A DNA stretch of 8,160 nucleotides from Gammaproteobacteria bacterium (GTDB lineage: Bacteria > Pseudomonadota > Gammaproteobacteria > Xanthomonadales > Xanthomonadaceae). Below are positions 1 through 6,155 of this stretch, piece by piece. Numbering within the stretch: the stretch's first letter is position 1; each line of letters starts with the position of its first letter. The stretch covers positions 1 to 8,160 of the forward strand of contig JAUIJO010000152.1 of the NCBI GenBank assembly GCA_030431185.1. The letters run 5' to 3'. A model generated the notes under the pieces. It was not told the origin of the DNA. It did no database searches and saw nothing but the letters and a program-made list of their open reading frames with translations. The translations under genes and the position numbers were made by a program.

Positions 1-22
1 GGGCCTGACGTTCGTTGGCCAT
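1..22 (-). CDS. rpoD: Probable start of RNA polymerase sigma-70 factor RpoD (partial, cut by window edge)
   Basis: Only seven codons are visible on the minus strand, reading M-A-N-E-R-Q-A, followed by a codon that begins with C. From memory, the principal sigma factor RpoD of Xanthomonas and Stenotrophomonas begins M-A-N-E-R-x-A-Q, which fits this peptide and the base after it. Two things support a real start: an extended -10 promoter motif about 45 bp upstream (66-74), and a purine-rich stretch (GGTGGCGAG) just before the ATG. The gene lies downstream of dtd on the same strand with a 74-bp gap, so it probably has its own promoter. RpoD directs RNA polymerase to housekeeping promoters. The call rests on a very short peptide, and another protein with the same first residues cannot be excluded. 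Confidence 0.55.
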
Positions 23-65
23 AGGGCTCGCCACCACTGGGAATTTGGGAAGGAGTGAACGCTCC

Positions 66-74
66 AGTATACCA
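66..74 (-). promoter_or_regulatory. Candidate extended -10 promoter for the gene starting at 22 (rpoD-like)
   Basis: Read on the minus strand, this is TGGTATACT: a TGn extension followed by TATACT, which matches TATAAT in five of six positions. No good -35 is seen at 16-18 bp upstream, as is common for extended -10 promoters. Transcription would start near position 59, giving a leader of roughly 37 nt. A 10-bp perfect palindrome, GCCCGCGGGC (75-84), sits immediately upstream in the spacer and could be a protein-binding site. Confidence 0.5.
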
Positions 75-96
75 GCCCGCGGGCCGTTTTACCGGC

Positions 97-537
97 TCAG
101 GCCTTCAACAGGAACGTGACCGGGCCGTCGTTGACCAGGCTGACACTCATATGGGCACCAAAGCGGCCGGTTTCCACCCCCTTGGCGTGTTTTTCTCGAC
201 AAATCGCCACCAGATCGCTGAACAGGGGTTCAGCGAGGGCCGGCGCGGCGGCCGTCGAGAAGCCCGGGCGCAGGCCGCTGCGGGTGTCCGCGGCGAGGGT
301 GAACTGGCTGACCAGCAGCAGGCCGCCGCCGGCCTGGGCCAGGCCCAGGTTCATCCGTCCGTCGGCGTCGGCGAAGACGCGGTAGTTCAGCAGGCGCTCG
401 GCCATCTTCGCGACCTGCGCCGGCCCGTCGTCGGGCTCGATCCCGACGAGGGCCAGCAGGCCTGGACCGATCGCGCCCACGGTGTCGCCGGCGACTTCGA
501 CGCGGGCCTGGGTGACGCGCTGTATGAGGGCAAGCAT
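97..537 (-). CDS. dtd: D-aminoacyl-tRNA deacylase (DTD1 family)
   Basis: Encodes 146 residues, the usual length of the bacterial enzyme (about 145). DTD hydrolyses D-amino acids, and glycine mischarged on tRNA, off tRNAs in the cytoplasm. This protects translation and recycles the tRNA. Visible family signatures are the N-terminal MLALIQRVTQARV (1-13), the SQFTLAAD motif (77-84) that forms part of the active site, FGAHM (126-130), and the C-terminal NDGPVT (136-141). NDGPVT carries the Gly-cisPro pair (G138-P139) that rejects L-aminoacyl substrates. The family is well conserved, so the identity is secure. The ATG is certain because the family begins at exactly this point. Oddly, it has no Shine-Dalgarno sequence: the start codon is formed by the end of a TCCCCAT tandem array that fills the leader (see 536-591). 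The gene precedes a probable rpoD on the same strand and is divergent from the lipid A acyltransferase gene. Confidence 0.96.
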   Translation of the reverse strand: MLALIQRVTQARVEVAGDTVGAIGPGLLALVGIEPDDGPAQVAKMAERLLNYRVFADADGRMNLGLAQAGGGLLLVSQFTLAADTRSGLRPGFSTAAAPALAEPLFSDLVAICREKHAKGVETGRFGAHMSVSLVNDGPVTFLLKA

Positions 538-591
538 GGGGAATGGGGAATGGGGAATGGGGAATGGGGAATGGGGAATGGGGAATGGGGA
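536..591. repeat. Heptanucleotide tandem repeat, 8 perfect copies (ATGGGGA / TCCCCAT)
   Basis: Eight uninterrupted copies of ATGGGGA run from 536 to 591 on the plus strand. They give eight runs of four G separated by AAT, so two four-run G-quadruplexes with 3-nt loops could form on the plus strand. The minus strand is correspondingly C-rich. The array overlaps the first two bases of the dtd start codon: each unit ends in AT, and only the last is followed by G, which makes the ATG. Seven is not a multiple of three and no stop codon arises, so the array is open in all six frames. Perfect copies suggest recent expansion or active homogenisation by strand slippage. I associate similar ATTCCCC-type arrays with Xanthomonadaceae genomes (from memory, not checked). 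There are no spacers, so this is not CRISPR. Confidence 0.97.
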
Positions 592-593
592 AG

Positions 594-620
594 AGCGTAG
601 CGCGGATCCGCCGATGGCAA
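594..620 (-). promoter_or_regulatory. Candidate dtd promoter
   Basis: On the minus strand, TTGCCA (615-620, five of six matches to TTGACA) is followed after 15 bp by TACGCT (594-599, four of six matches to TATAAT). The spacer is short of the optimal 17 bp. Transcription would begin around 587, so the dtd leader would consist almost entirely of the TCCCCAT array. The spacer contains a perfect 10-bp palindrome, GCGGATCCGC (602-611), that could serve as an operator. This is inferred from hexamer similarity only. Confidence 0.35.
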
Positions 621-658
621 GCGTGCGACGCGCCGGGCCCGCCGCCGGTCGCGCCCGC

Positions 659-664
659 TACACT
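659..664 (+). promoter_or_regulatory. Candidate -10 element for the lipid A acyltransferase gene, possibly leaderless
   Basis: TACACT matches TATAAT in four of six positions and lies 6 bp before the ATG at 671, so the expected transcription start falls on or next to the start codon. There is no Shine-Dalgarno sequence before that ATG, which is consistent with a leaderless message. No convincing -35 is visible at the proper spacing. The context GCTACACTC resembles the candidate dtd -10 context GCTACGCTC on the other strand. Confidence 0.35.
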
Positions 665-670
665 CGGACC

Positions 671-1597
671 ATGAACGAACTGCTCGCCCGACTGCTGTAC
701 CTGGGTGCCGCCGCGCTGGGCCGGCTGCCATGGTCGTGGCTGATGGCGCTCGGCGATGGTCTCGCGGCGTTGTGGCGACGCCTCGACGCACGCGAAAGCC
801 GCGTCGCGCGGCGCAACCTCGAGCTGGCCTACCCGGACCTGCTGCCCGGCGAGCGCGCGCAATGGCATCGCGACATCCTGCGCACCACCGCGCGCCAGGC
901 GCTGGAGACGATGCGCCTGTGGACCCGCCCGCATCGCGACAACCTGCGCATGGTCCGCGAGACGCACGGCACGGCCCTGCTCGATGCCGCGATGGCCGCG
1001 GGCAAGGGCGTGATCGTCGCCGCCCCCCACCACGGCAACTGGGAACTGCTGAACCAGTGGCTGGCCGCGCGCACGCCGCTGGCGATCCTCTACCGGCCGC
1101 CCGAGTCGCCGGTGGGCGAAGCCTTCCTCAACCGGGTCCGCGCGGCGAGCGGGGACGCCGCCGACCGGGTCACGCAGATCCGCGCCGAGGGCCCCGCCGT
1201 GCGCCAGCTGTTCAAGCGCCTGGGCGCGGGTGGCGTGGTCGGCATCCTGCCCGACCAGCAGCCCAAGGCCGGCGACGGTGAGTTCGCACCGTTCTTCGGT
1301 GTCGAGGCCTTCACCATGACCCTGGTCGGCCGGCTCGCGCACCGCACCGGGGCGACCGTGCTGTTCGCGTGGTGCGAACGCATCGACACCCATGCCGACG
1401 GTCCCGGCTTCGCGCTGCACATCGAAGCCGCGCCGGCGGCGATCGCCGACCCCGATCCGAAGGTCGCGGTGGCCGCGCTCAACCAGGCCGTGGAACACAT
1501 CGCGCGACGCGACCCGGCCCAATACCAGTGGACGTACAAACGCTATACCCTCAGGCCCGGGGACTCGGGCGAACGCAACCCGTATGCGGGCGACTGA
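671..1597 (+). CDS. lpxL: Late lipid A acyltransferase (LpxL/HtrB family)
   Basis: Encodes 308 residues, the normal size for the LpxL/LpxM (HtrB/MsbB) family. These inner-membrane-associated enzymes transfer a secondary acyl chain from acyl-ACP to a lipid A precursor. The catalytic H-x4-E motif is HHGNWE, with H120 and E125. Other family marks are an N-terminal hydrophobic helix (about 2-36, LLARLLYLGAAALGRLPW), ILPDQQP (192-198), PFFG (207-210) and the C-terminal QYQWTYKRY (284-292). The start at 671 is chosen because the family begins with a short membrane helix here. In-frame ATGs at 614 and inside the heptamer array (536, 557, 578) would add an unrelated Arg-rich tail. Whether it acts like E. 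coli LpxL, or as a paralogue with another chain or position preference (as in the two Pseudomonas HtrB enzymes), cannot be told, so the symbol is a family label. It is divergent from dtd and 67 bp upstream of the Sel1-protein gene. Confidence 0.88.
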   Translation: MNELLARLLYLGAAALGRLPWSWLMALGDGLAALWRRLDARESRVARRNLELAYPDLLPGERAQWHRDILRTTARQALETMRLWTRPHRDNLRMVRETHGTALLDAAMAAGKGVIVAAPHHGNWELLNQWLAARTPLAILYRPPESPVGEAFLNRVRAASGDAADRVTQIRAEGPAVRQLFKRLGAGGVVGILPDQQPKAGDGEFAPFFGVEAFTMTLVGRLAHRTGATVLFAWCERIDTHADGPGFALHIEAAPAAIADPDPKVAVAALNQAVEHIARRDPAQYQWTYKRYTLRPGDSGERNPYAGD

Positions 1598-1655
1598 GCC
1601 GGCGCCACCGGGTCACATGACGGGACACGGCATCCGTCGATCCAGCACAAGGGGG

Positions 1656-1663
1656 AAAGGAGA
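1656..1663 (+). promoter_or_regulatory. Shine-Dalgarno region that decides the start of the Sel1-repeat protein
   Basis: AAAGGAGA lies directly before the ATG at 1665, preceded by a GGGGG run (1651-1655). The AGGAG core is only 2 nt from the start codon, which is shorter than usual; the G-run gives a weaker but better-spaced alternative. It favours 1665 over the in-frame ATG at 1617, which has no such site and would put 16 charged residues in front of the signal peptide. Confidence 0.6.
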
Positions 1664-1664
1664 C

Positions 1665-3110
1665 ATGGGAAGAAGACTGGCATGGGGGATCGTGCTCGCA
1701 CTCGCCAGCAGTGGCAGCCTCGCCGCCGACGACCTGGCCGGCATGAATGCGGTGAGTGCGACCTGGGATGCCTACGTGGCCATCAGCAGCGCCGACGACC
1801 CGGACGCGGCCGACCTGCTCGCGCCCTCGAGCATGGCCGACCATGCCTTCATCCGCGACGCCGCGCTGTACGCCTCGAGCGAGCAGGTGCGCCGCCTGCC
1901 ACTGACCCGCCGCATCGAGGTCTACCTGCTGCGCGCGGCGTATCCCGCCGAAGCGCTGGCGGCGATGGACGGCGCGGCGGTCGCACGCAGCTGCATCGAG
2001 GCGGGCGTATGCGGGGTCTCGTCGCCTGAGGAAGGTGAAGCGCCGATCGCACTGACCCACGTGACCCTTGTCACGCCCGACCTCGCGGTCGGCGAGTTTG
2101 GACCGCCCTCCGGCAGCACCTATTACTTCGGCCCGGAACTGGTGCGCATCGACGGCCAGTGGAAACTGCGCGACGAAAGCCTCGTGCTCTCGGACTCGGC
2201 GTCGGTCTCGCAAGCGGCGCAGGGTGCCGGGTTGAGCGAGGACGAACTACTGGAAGCATTCATCGCGGACATCCTCGAGGTGGACTCGCCGCCCAGCCTG
2301 GCCGTACTGGACCAGCCGCTGCTGGAGGACGGCGCGGCGCGCGCGCGACTCAATGAGCAGTGGCCGCGCTACGACGCGACCTTCCAGACCCGCATCAGGG
2401 CGCTGGAGCGCAAGGTCGAGGGCGGCGAGGATTTCGCGATGGTGACGCTGGGCGGGATTCTCTACAGCGGCGTGTTTCCCGCGATCGCACCCAAGGACAC
2501 CGTTCGCGGCCTGCAGTTGCTGGAGGATGCCAGCGCCGCCGGCAACAGCCGGGCATCCAGCCTCATCGTGGAGGCACTGATCGGTGACGAGGCACCGGCC
2601 CGCGGCGAAGTTCCTTCCGAGGACTACCTGCGCAGGCTGGCCCGGCATGCCCGGCTGGCGGCGGACGCCGGCGACGTGCAGGCGATGTCGGTGACCGGCA
2701 CGCTGACCTTCAATGGCGCGGGAGGCCTGGAGCGCGACTGCACGGCCGCCGAGCAATGGCTTGCGCGCGCCGAGGACGCGGGCCTGGAATATGCCCGCAA
2801 CGAGCGTGTCTGGTTCCTGGCCGCCTGTCCGATACCCGCGCAACGCGACCCGGAACGGGCTATGCAGCTGGCGCAGCACATGGTCGAGAACGAGGACGAC
2901 CTGTCGCCGTTCGAGCTCGACACGCTGGCGGCCGCGTATGCGGCCAATGGCCAGTTCCAGGCGGCCACCGACTTCCAGTCGCGGGCGGTCTCGCGGATGC
3001 CCGCCGACGCCGGGCGCACCCTCGAGGAGATGCGGACCCGGCGCGAGCGCTATGCCACTGGCAAGGACTTCGTGCAGGCCTACAGCGTCTACGAGCAACC
3101 GGTCCAATGA
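1665..3110 (+). CDS. Secreted protein with NTF2-like N-terminus and Sel1/TPR-like helical repeats
   Basis: Encodes 481 residues. A signal peptide is clear: MGRR, then hydrophobic LAWGIVLALASSGSLA with likely cleavage after A20 or A21, so the mature protein is probably periplasmic. Residues 28-175 look like an NTF2/SnoaL-type domain: a helical WDAYVAI start, then a strand-rich part ending in RIDGQWKLRDESLV (161-174). Residues 235-410 hold Sel1-like repeats, with units around 258-294 (AMVTLGGILYSG, then LLEDASAAGN) and 338-374 (TGTLTFNGAGG, then AEQWLARAEDAG). A TPR-like helix pair follows at 416-445 (LDTLAAAYAANGQFQAATDF). Sel1 and TPR repeats are protein-binding scaffolds, so no enzyme activity is expected. 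Cysteines at 110/116 and 359/388 could form disulfides in the periplasm. Its stop overlaps the start of the next gene (ATGA), so the two are probably co-translated. The exact function is unknown and I do not recognise a named homologue. Confidence 0.85.
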   Translation: MGRRLAWGIVLALASSGSLAADDLAGMNAVSATWDAYVAISSADDPDAADLLAPSSMADHAFIRDAALYASSEQVRRLPLTRRIEVYLLRAAYPAEALAAMDGAAVARSCIEAGVCGVSSPEEGEAPIALTHVTLVTPDLAVGEFGPPSGSTYYFGPELVRIDGQWKLRDESLVLSDSASVSQAAQGAGLSEDELLEAFIADILEVDSPPSLAVLDQPLLEDGAARARLNEQWPRYDATFQTRIRALERKVEGGEDFAMVTLGGILYSGVFPAIAPKDTVRGLQLLEDASAAGNSRASSLIVEALIGDEAPARGEVPSEDYLRRLARHARLAADAGDVQAMSVTGTLTFNGAGGLERDCTAAEQWLARAEDAGLEYARNERVWFLAACPIPAQRDPERAMQLAQHMVENEDDLSPFELDTLAAAYAANGQFQAATDFQSRAVSRMPADAGRTLEEMRTRRERYATGKDFVQAYSVYEQPVQ

Positions 3111-3622
3111 GCCCCGACGCGCATCCGGCACCCGGCAACGACTGGCAGGCCTTGCCCGAGCGCAGCCGCGCGCTGTTCCTGTTGGCGGGCGGCCTGCCGC
3201 TGCTGATCCTGGGCACGGGCGTCGGCGCCGGGCTCGGCCTGCTGGCCAGCACCGTGTCCGAGGACATGCAGGCGTGGGTGCTGGTGCCCGCGTGCGCGCT
3301 GGCCCTGGCGGCGCTGGCGGGCGGTTTCGGCTTCTGGCTGGGCGCCAAGCAGTACACCCACACCCGCTGGCTGCTGGACGCGCACGGCCTGGCGGTCAGG
3401 CGCGGGCGCCTGTGGCACCGCGAGACGCGGGTGCCCTTGACCCGGGTCCAGCACCTGGACGTCAAGCGCGGTCCGCTGCAGCGGCGGCGCGACCTCGCGA
3501 CCCTCGTCGTGCACACCGCCGGGACCGCCAACAGCGCCGTGGCGGTGCCCAACCTGGACGCCGGCGACGCGGAACGCCTGCGCGAAACGCTCGGCCGCCA
3601 GATCGACCACGATGACGACTGA
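3107..3622 (+). CDS. Small membrane protein with one bacterial PH domain (YdbS-like, bPH_2/DUF304)
   Basis: Encodes 171 residues. Two hydrophobic helices (about 21-49 and 55-79) form a membrane hairpin. One bPH_2 (DUF304) domain follows at about 83-163: GLAVRRGRLWHRETRVPLTR (95-114), VQHLDVKRGPLQRR (115-128), then LATLVVHTAGT (130-140). This pattern (RxGxL, arginine-rich turn, PLxRVQ, strand ending in TAG) is typical of the family. The architecture matches Bacillus subtilis YdbS, whose gene sits next to ydbT as here. In B. subtilis the pair has been linked to resistance to antimicrobials made by other bacilli, but no biochemical activity is established. Translation probably depends on the upstream Sel1 gene, since the start overlaps its stop and no good Shine-Dalgarno is seen. 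The gene overlaps the next one by 11 bp. Confidence 0.88.
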   Translation: MSPDAHPAPGNDWQALPERSRALFLLAGGLPLLILGTGVGAGLGLLASTVSEDMQAWVLVPACALALAALAGGFGFWLGAKQYTHTRWLLDAHGLAVRRGRLWHRETRVPLTRVQHLDVKRGPLQRRRDLATLVVHTAGTANSAVAVPNLDAGDAERLRETLGRQIDHDDD

Positions 3623-5153
3623 GCCGCCGTCCCTGCCCGACGCCAGCGGTCCGGCGCGGCCGGAGGTGTCCGCCGAGGATGCCGACCACCGCCTGCACCC
3701 GATGTCCTGGCTGTTCGTGCTGGTGCAGCAGGTCAAGTCCTTCATCGTCCCGCTGCTGCTGGTGCTGGTCGCCGGGCGTCGCGGCGACAACATGTACGAA
3801 CTGTGGGGCCTGGTCGGCGTCGGCGCGCTGGTGCTGGTCTCGCTCTGGCAGTACTTCACCTACCGCTACGGGGTGCTCGGGGATGCGCTGGTGATCCGCA
3901 GCGGGCTGCTCGAACGCAGCCTGCGGGTGATCCCGTTCGCGCGCATCCACAACGTGGCCCTGCAACAGAACCTCCTGCACCGCGTGTTCGGCGTGGCGGA
4001 AGTCCGGCTGGAATCCGCCGGCGGACAGAAGCCCGAAGCCGAGATGCGCGTGCTGAAGCTCGACAAGGCGCTGCAGCTGGAGGCCCTGGTGCGGCGTCGG
4101 GGGCACGCTGCGGAACACCCGGCCGACGCGAGCGCGCGAGGCGATGCGGCCGCGCCCCTGCTCCACCTCACGACCGGCGAGGTCATCCGCCTGGGCCTGA
4201 TCTCCAACCGCGGCATGGTCGTGGTCGCCGCGGCGGCCGCCGGCCTGTTCCAGTTCGGCGGCGGCGACATCGTCGAAGACTATGCCGAACAGGGCGTCAG
4301 GAGCGCGGTGGGCTGGGCCGGCGACCACAGCTTGGGCTCCAGCGATTACGTGATCGGCGCGCTCATCCTGCTGCTGGTCCTGCTGTCCCTGGTGCGCATG
4401 CTGTCGGTGGTGCTGGCCCTGCTCCAGTTCCATGGCTTCACCCTCACCGAACACGGGCGCCGGCTGACGGTCGAACGCGGCCTGCTCGGCCGTTGGCGCA
4501 CCAGCGCGTCGCGCCGGCGCATCCAGGCCTGGACATTGACCGAGACCGTGCTGCACCGGCTGTTCCGGCGCCGCGGCCTGGAGGTCGACATCGCGGTGTC
4601 GCAACACGCGCAGCAACAGCGCGCGCTCCGCGAGCTGGCGCCGGTGGCCACGCCCGACGCCTGCGACGCGCTGGTCGAGCACCTGCTGCCGCACGCGGCC
4701 TGGACGCGGCTGGACTGGCAGCCCCTGCCCAAGGCGGTCTGGTGGCGGATCTTCCTGCCCGGGGCGCTGGTGACCTGCACGCTCACCGCACTGCTGTACC
4801 TGCGATTCGGCCTGCCCGGCCTGTGCTTGCTGGCCTGGCTCCCCTGGTCGGCGTTCAAGGCGCGCCAGCACGCGCGCTGCATGGGCTACGCGGTGGGCGA
4901 GGAACTGGTCGCGGTGCGCGAGGGCTGGTGGTCGCGCCATTGGCGCTTCGCCGAGATCGACAAGCTGCAGGCCCTGCGCCTGGGGCGCTCGCCGCTGGAC
5001 CGCTGGCTCGGCAGCAGCACCCTGTTCCTGGACACCGCGGGCGCGAACGCATTGGGGCCGCCCCTGCGAATCCGCTTCCTGCCCGAGGCGATGGCGCGCG
5101 ACCTGTACGACCGACTCGCCGGCAGCCTGTCGCGTCGCCCGCTGCGCTGGTAG
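3612..5153 (+). CDS. Large membrane protein with three bacterial PH domains (YdbT-like, bPH_2/DUF304)
   Basis: Encodes 513 residues, close to B. subtilis YdbT (about 490). Membrane segments are seen at about 33-54 and 62-82, 200-216, 245-273, and 380-412. After each membrane block comes a PH module with the same internal pattern: 88-140 (LVIRSGLLERSLRVIPFARI, then QNLLHRVFGVAEVRLESAGG); 284-328 (RLTVERGLLGRWR, then ETVLHRLFRRRGLEVDIA); and 431-478 (ELVAVREGWWSRHWRF, then SPLDRWLGSSTLFLDTAGA). The three modules are diverged repeats of the one in the preceding gene. The second has lost the TAG end and the Pro before the RI pair. A soluble linker at 162-185 is low-complexity and Ala/Arg/Asp-rich. 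The start at 3612 overlaps the upstream gene and has no clear ribosome site, so coupling is likely. It acts in the inner membrane, probably together with the YdbS-like partner; the substrate or ligand is unknown. Confidence 0.88.
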   Translation: MTTEPPSLPDASGPARPEVSAEDADHRLHPMSWLFVLVQQVKSFIVPLLLVLVAGRRGDNMYELWGLVGVGALVLVSLWQYFTYRYGVLGDALVIRSGLLERSLRVIPFARIHNVALQQNLLHRVFGVAEVRLESAGGQKPEAEMRVLKLDKALQLEALVRRRGHAAEHPADASARGDAAAPLLHLTTGEVIRLGLISNRGMVVVAAAAAGLFQFGGGDIVEDYAEQGVRSAVGWAGDHSLGSSDYVIGALILLLVLLSLVRMLSVVLALLQFHGFTLTEHGRRLTVERGLLGRWRTSASRRRIQAWTLTETVLHRLFRRRGLEVDIAVSQHAQQQRALRELAPVATPDACDALVEHLLPHAAWTRLDWQPLPKAVWWRIFLPGALVTCTLTALLYLRFGLPGLCLLAWLPWSAFKARQHARCMGYAVGEELVAVREGWWSRHWRFAEIDKLQALRLGRSPLDRWLGSSTLFLDTAGANALGPPLRIRFLPEAMARDLYDRLAGSLSRRPLRW

Positions 5154-5165
5154 CCCGCCGCGTCG
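5154..5165. other. Convergent gene boundary, 12 bp
   Basis: Only 12 GC-rich bases separate the stop of the YdbT-like gene (plus) from the stop of the glycosyltransferase gene (minus). There is no room for a separate terminator on either side and no hairpin with a T-run is seen, so termination must occur inside the opposing gene or be Rho-dependent. Confidence 0.6.
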
Positions 5166-6155
5166 TCAGTCCTTCCCCTGCCGCGCGCGCCGCAGGCGCG
5201 CGCCCAGGTCACGCAGCCATCGACGCCATGCCGGGGTCGGCCGCCGTTGCTGGAGCCGGGCGCGGGGCACCAGGACTTCGTCGATGAGCGCCCGCCAGCG
5301 CGCCACGGTGGCCTCGTTGCCGAAGGCCTCGCCGCGTCGGCGTCCGTTCTCGACCATCGCCTCGTAGAGCCGGGGGTCGTCGATCAGGCGGTCGATGGCC
5401 GCCATCGCGCTGGCGGGATCGTCGACCTCGATGAAGTCCAGCGCACCCTCGCGCAGCTCGCGATAGCCCGATTCCGGGCCGAGCAGCGCCGGGATGCCGG
5501 CCAGCCAGGCGTTGAACAGCTTCCATGCCGGCTTGTTGCGCACCAGCTGCGCGCCGCTGGGCCGGGTCGCGAGCATGAGGTCGATGTCGTGCAGGTCGTG
5601 GTAGGCCGGCGGGGCGTCCCCGGCCTGGAAGTGGCAGCGCAGTTCCAGCGCGCGCGCGGTGAGGAAGTCGTTCCACACCGGGTCGCGGAAACCGGGATGG
5701 AGGTTCTGCGGGGTGCCCGGGTACAGCAGGGTGCGCGGCCGCGGCCCGCGCCAGCGGTCGCGCGGGACCAGCCCGGGTTGCGGCCAGTGCGGCACGTGGA
5801 AGGCGCGCTGCCCGTCGGCGGACGCGGCGTTCTGCACCACTTCCACGTCCGCGAAACCCACCGGATGGCGGTCGCTGCGCACCGCCACCAGCAGCGCGCG
5901 GCTGCGCGACCGCCGGTATTGGCGCCATGCCTCCCGCTTGTCGCCGGCATAGAACAGCACCGGCCCGTCGCCCGGGATCCGGTTGTCGAGCACGACGTCC
6001 ACCGCGGCCTCCCTGAGCCGCAGCCAGGTCAGCACGATCCAGTAATGCTCGCCAAGCACCAGCCGGTGCGGCTCGGCGTCCGGGTCGAGCGCCCGCCAGC
6101 CTGCGAGCTCGGCGTCGTCGACCGCGAGGAAGAACGTCGTGGGCGGCGATGGCAT
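5166..6155 (-). CDS. GT-B-like glycosyltransferase, acceptor unknown
   Basis: Encodes 329 residues. The C-terminal half has the look of a GT-B nucleotide-sugar-binding domain: RNKPAWKLFNAWLAG (206-220), then IPALLGPESGYREL (221-234), where the helix and the PE pair sit in the donor site, followed by FIEVDDPASAMAAIDRLIDD (241-260) and YEAMVENGRRRGEAF (264-278). Similar KPA-K-NAW-AG-PA-LGPE blocks occur in glycosyltransferases of envelope polysaccharide loci. The N-terminal half is less recognisable, with LLYPGTPQNLHP (143-154) in the middle. No signal peptide or membrane segment is seen. The Arg-rich, amphipathic tail (about 296-327) could attach it to the inner membrane. The start at 6155 has a Shine-Dalgarno-like GGAAGAG 9 nt upstream (6165-6171). 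Donor and acceptor cannot be read from the sequence. It is divergent from the PseG-like gene, which suggests a shared glycan pathway without a shared transcript. Confidence 0.75.
   Translation of the reverse strand: MPSPPTTFFLAVDDAELAGWRALDPDAEPHRLVLGEHYWIVLTWLRLREAAVDVVLDNRIPGDGPVLFYAGDKREAWRQYRRSRSRALLVAVRSDRHPVGFADVEVVQNAASADGQRAFHVPHWPQPGLVPRDRWRGPRPRTLLYPGTPQNLHPGFRDPVWNDFLTARALELRCHFQAGDAPPAYHDLHDIDLMLATRPSGAQLVRNKPAWKLFNAWLAGIPALLGPESGYRELREGALDFIEVDDPASAMAAIDRLIDDPRLYEAMVENGRRRGEAFGNEATVARWRALIDEVLVPRARLQQRRPTPAWRRWLRDLGARLRRARQGKD

Noticed and set aside
75..95. Intrinsic terminator after dtd or on the plus strand (palindrome followed by TTTT)
   Set aside because: GCCCGCGGGC has no loop of workable size, and the T-run is on the plus strand where no gene needs ending; dtd reads the other way.
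536..591. CRISPR-like or satellite array
   Set aside because: Units are 7 bp and contiguous with no spacers, so it is a simple tandem repeat.
482..670. Upstream extension of the lipid A acyltransferase frame to 482
   Set aside because: It runs through the coding region of dtd on the other strand and through the heptamer array, and gives a low-complexity, Arg-rich N-terminus unlike the family.
230..1522. Minus-strand open frame of 430 codons across dtd and the acyltransferase gene
   Set aside because: Stays open only because the heptamer array has no stops and the DNA is GC-rich; shows no family features and overlaps two well-supported genes.
3462..4940. Long minus-strand open frame (492 codons) opposite the PH-protein genes
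   Set aside because: Composition (Gln/Arg/Ala-rich, no motifs) is typical of antisense frames in high-GC DNA; the opposite strand has clear membrane and PH motifs.
3803..5287. Long plus-strand open frame (494 codons) overlapping the YdbT-like gene
   Set aside because: Product is Arg/Ala/Gly/Pro-rich with no domain pattern; a GC-driven shadow of the real gene in another frame.
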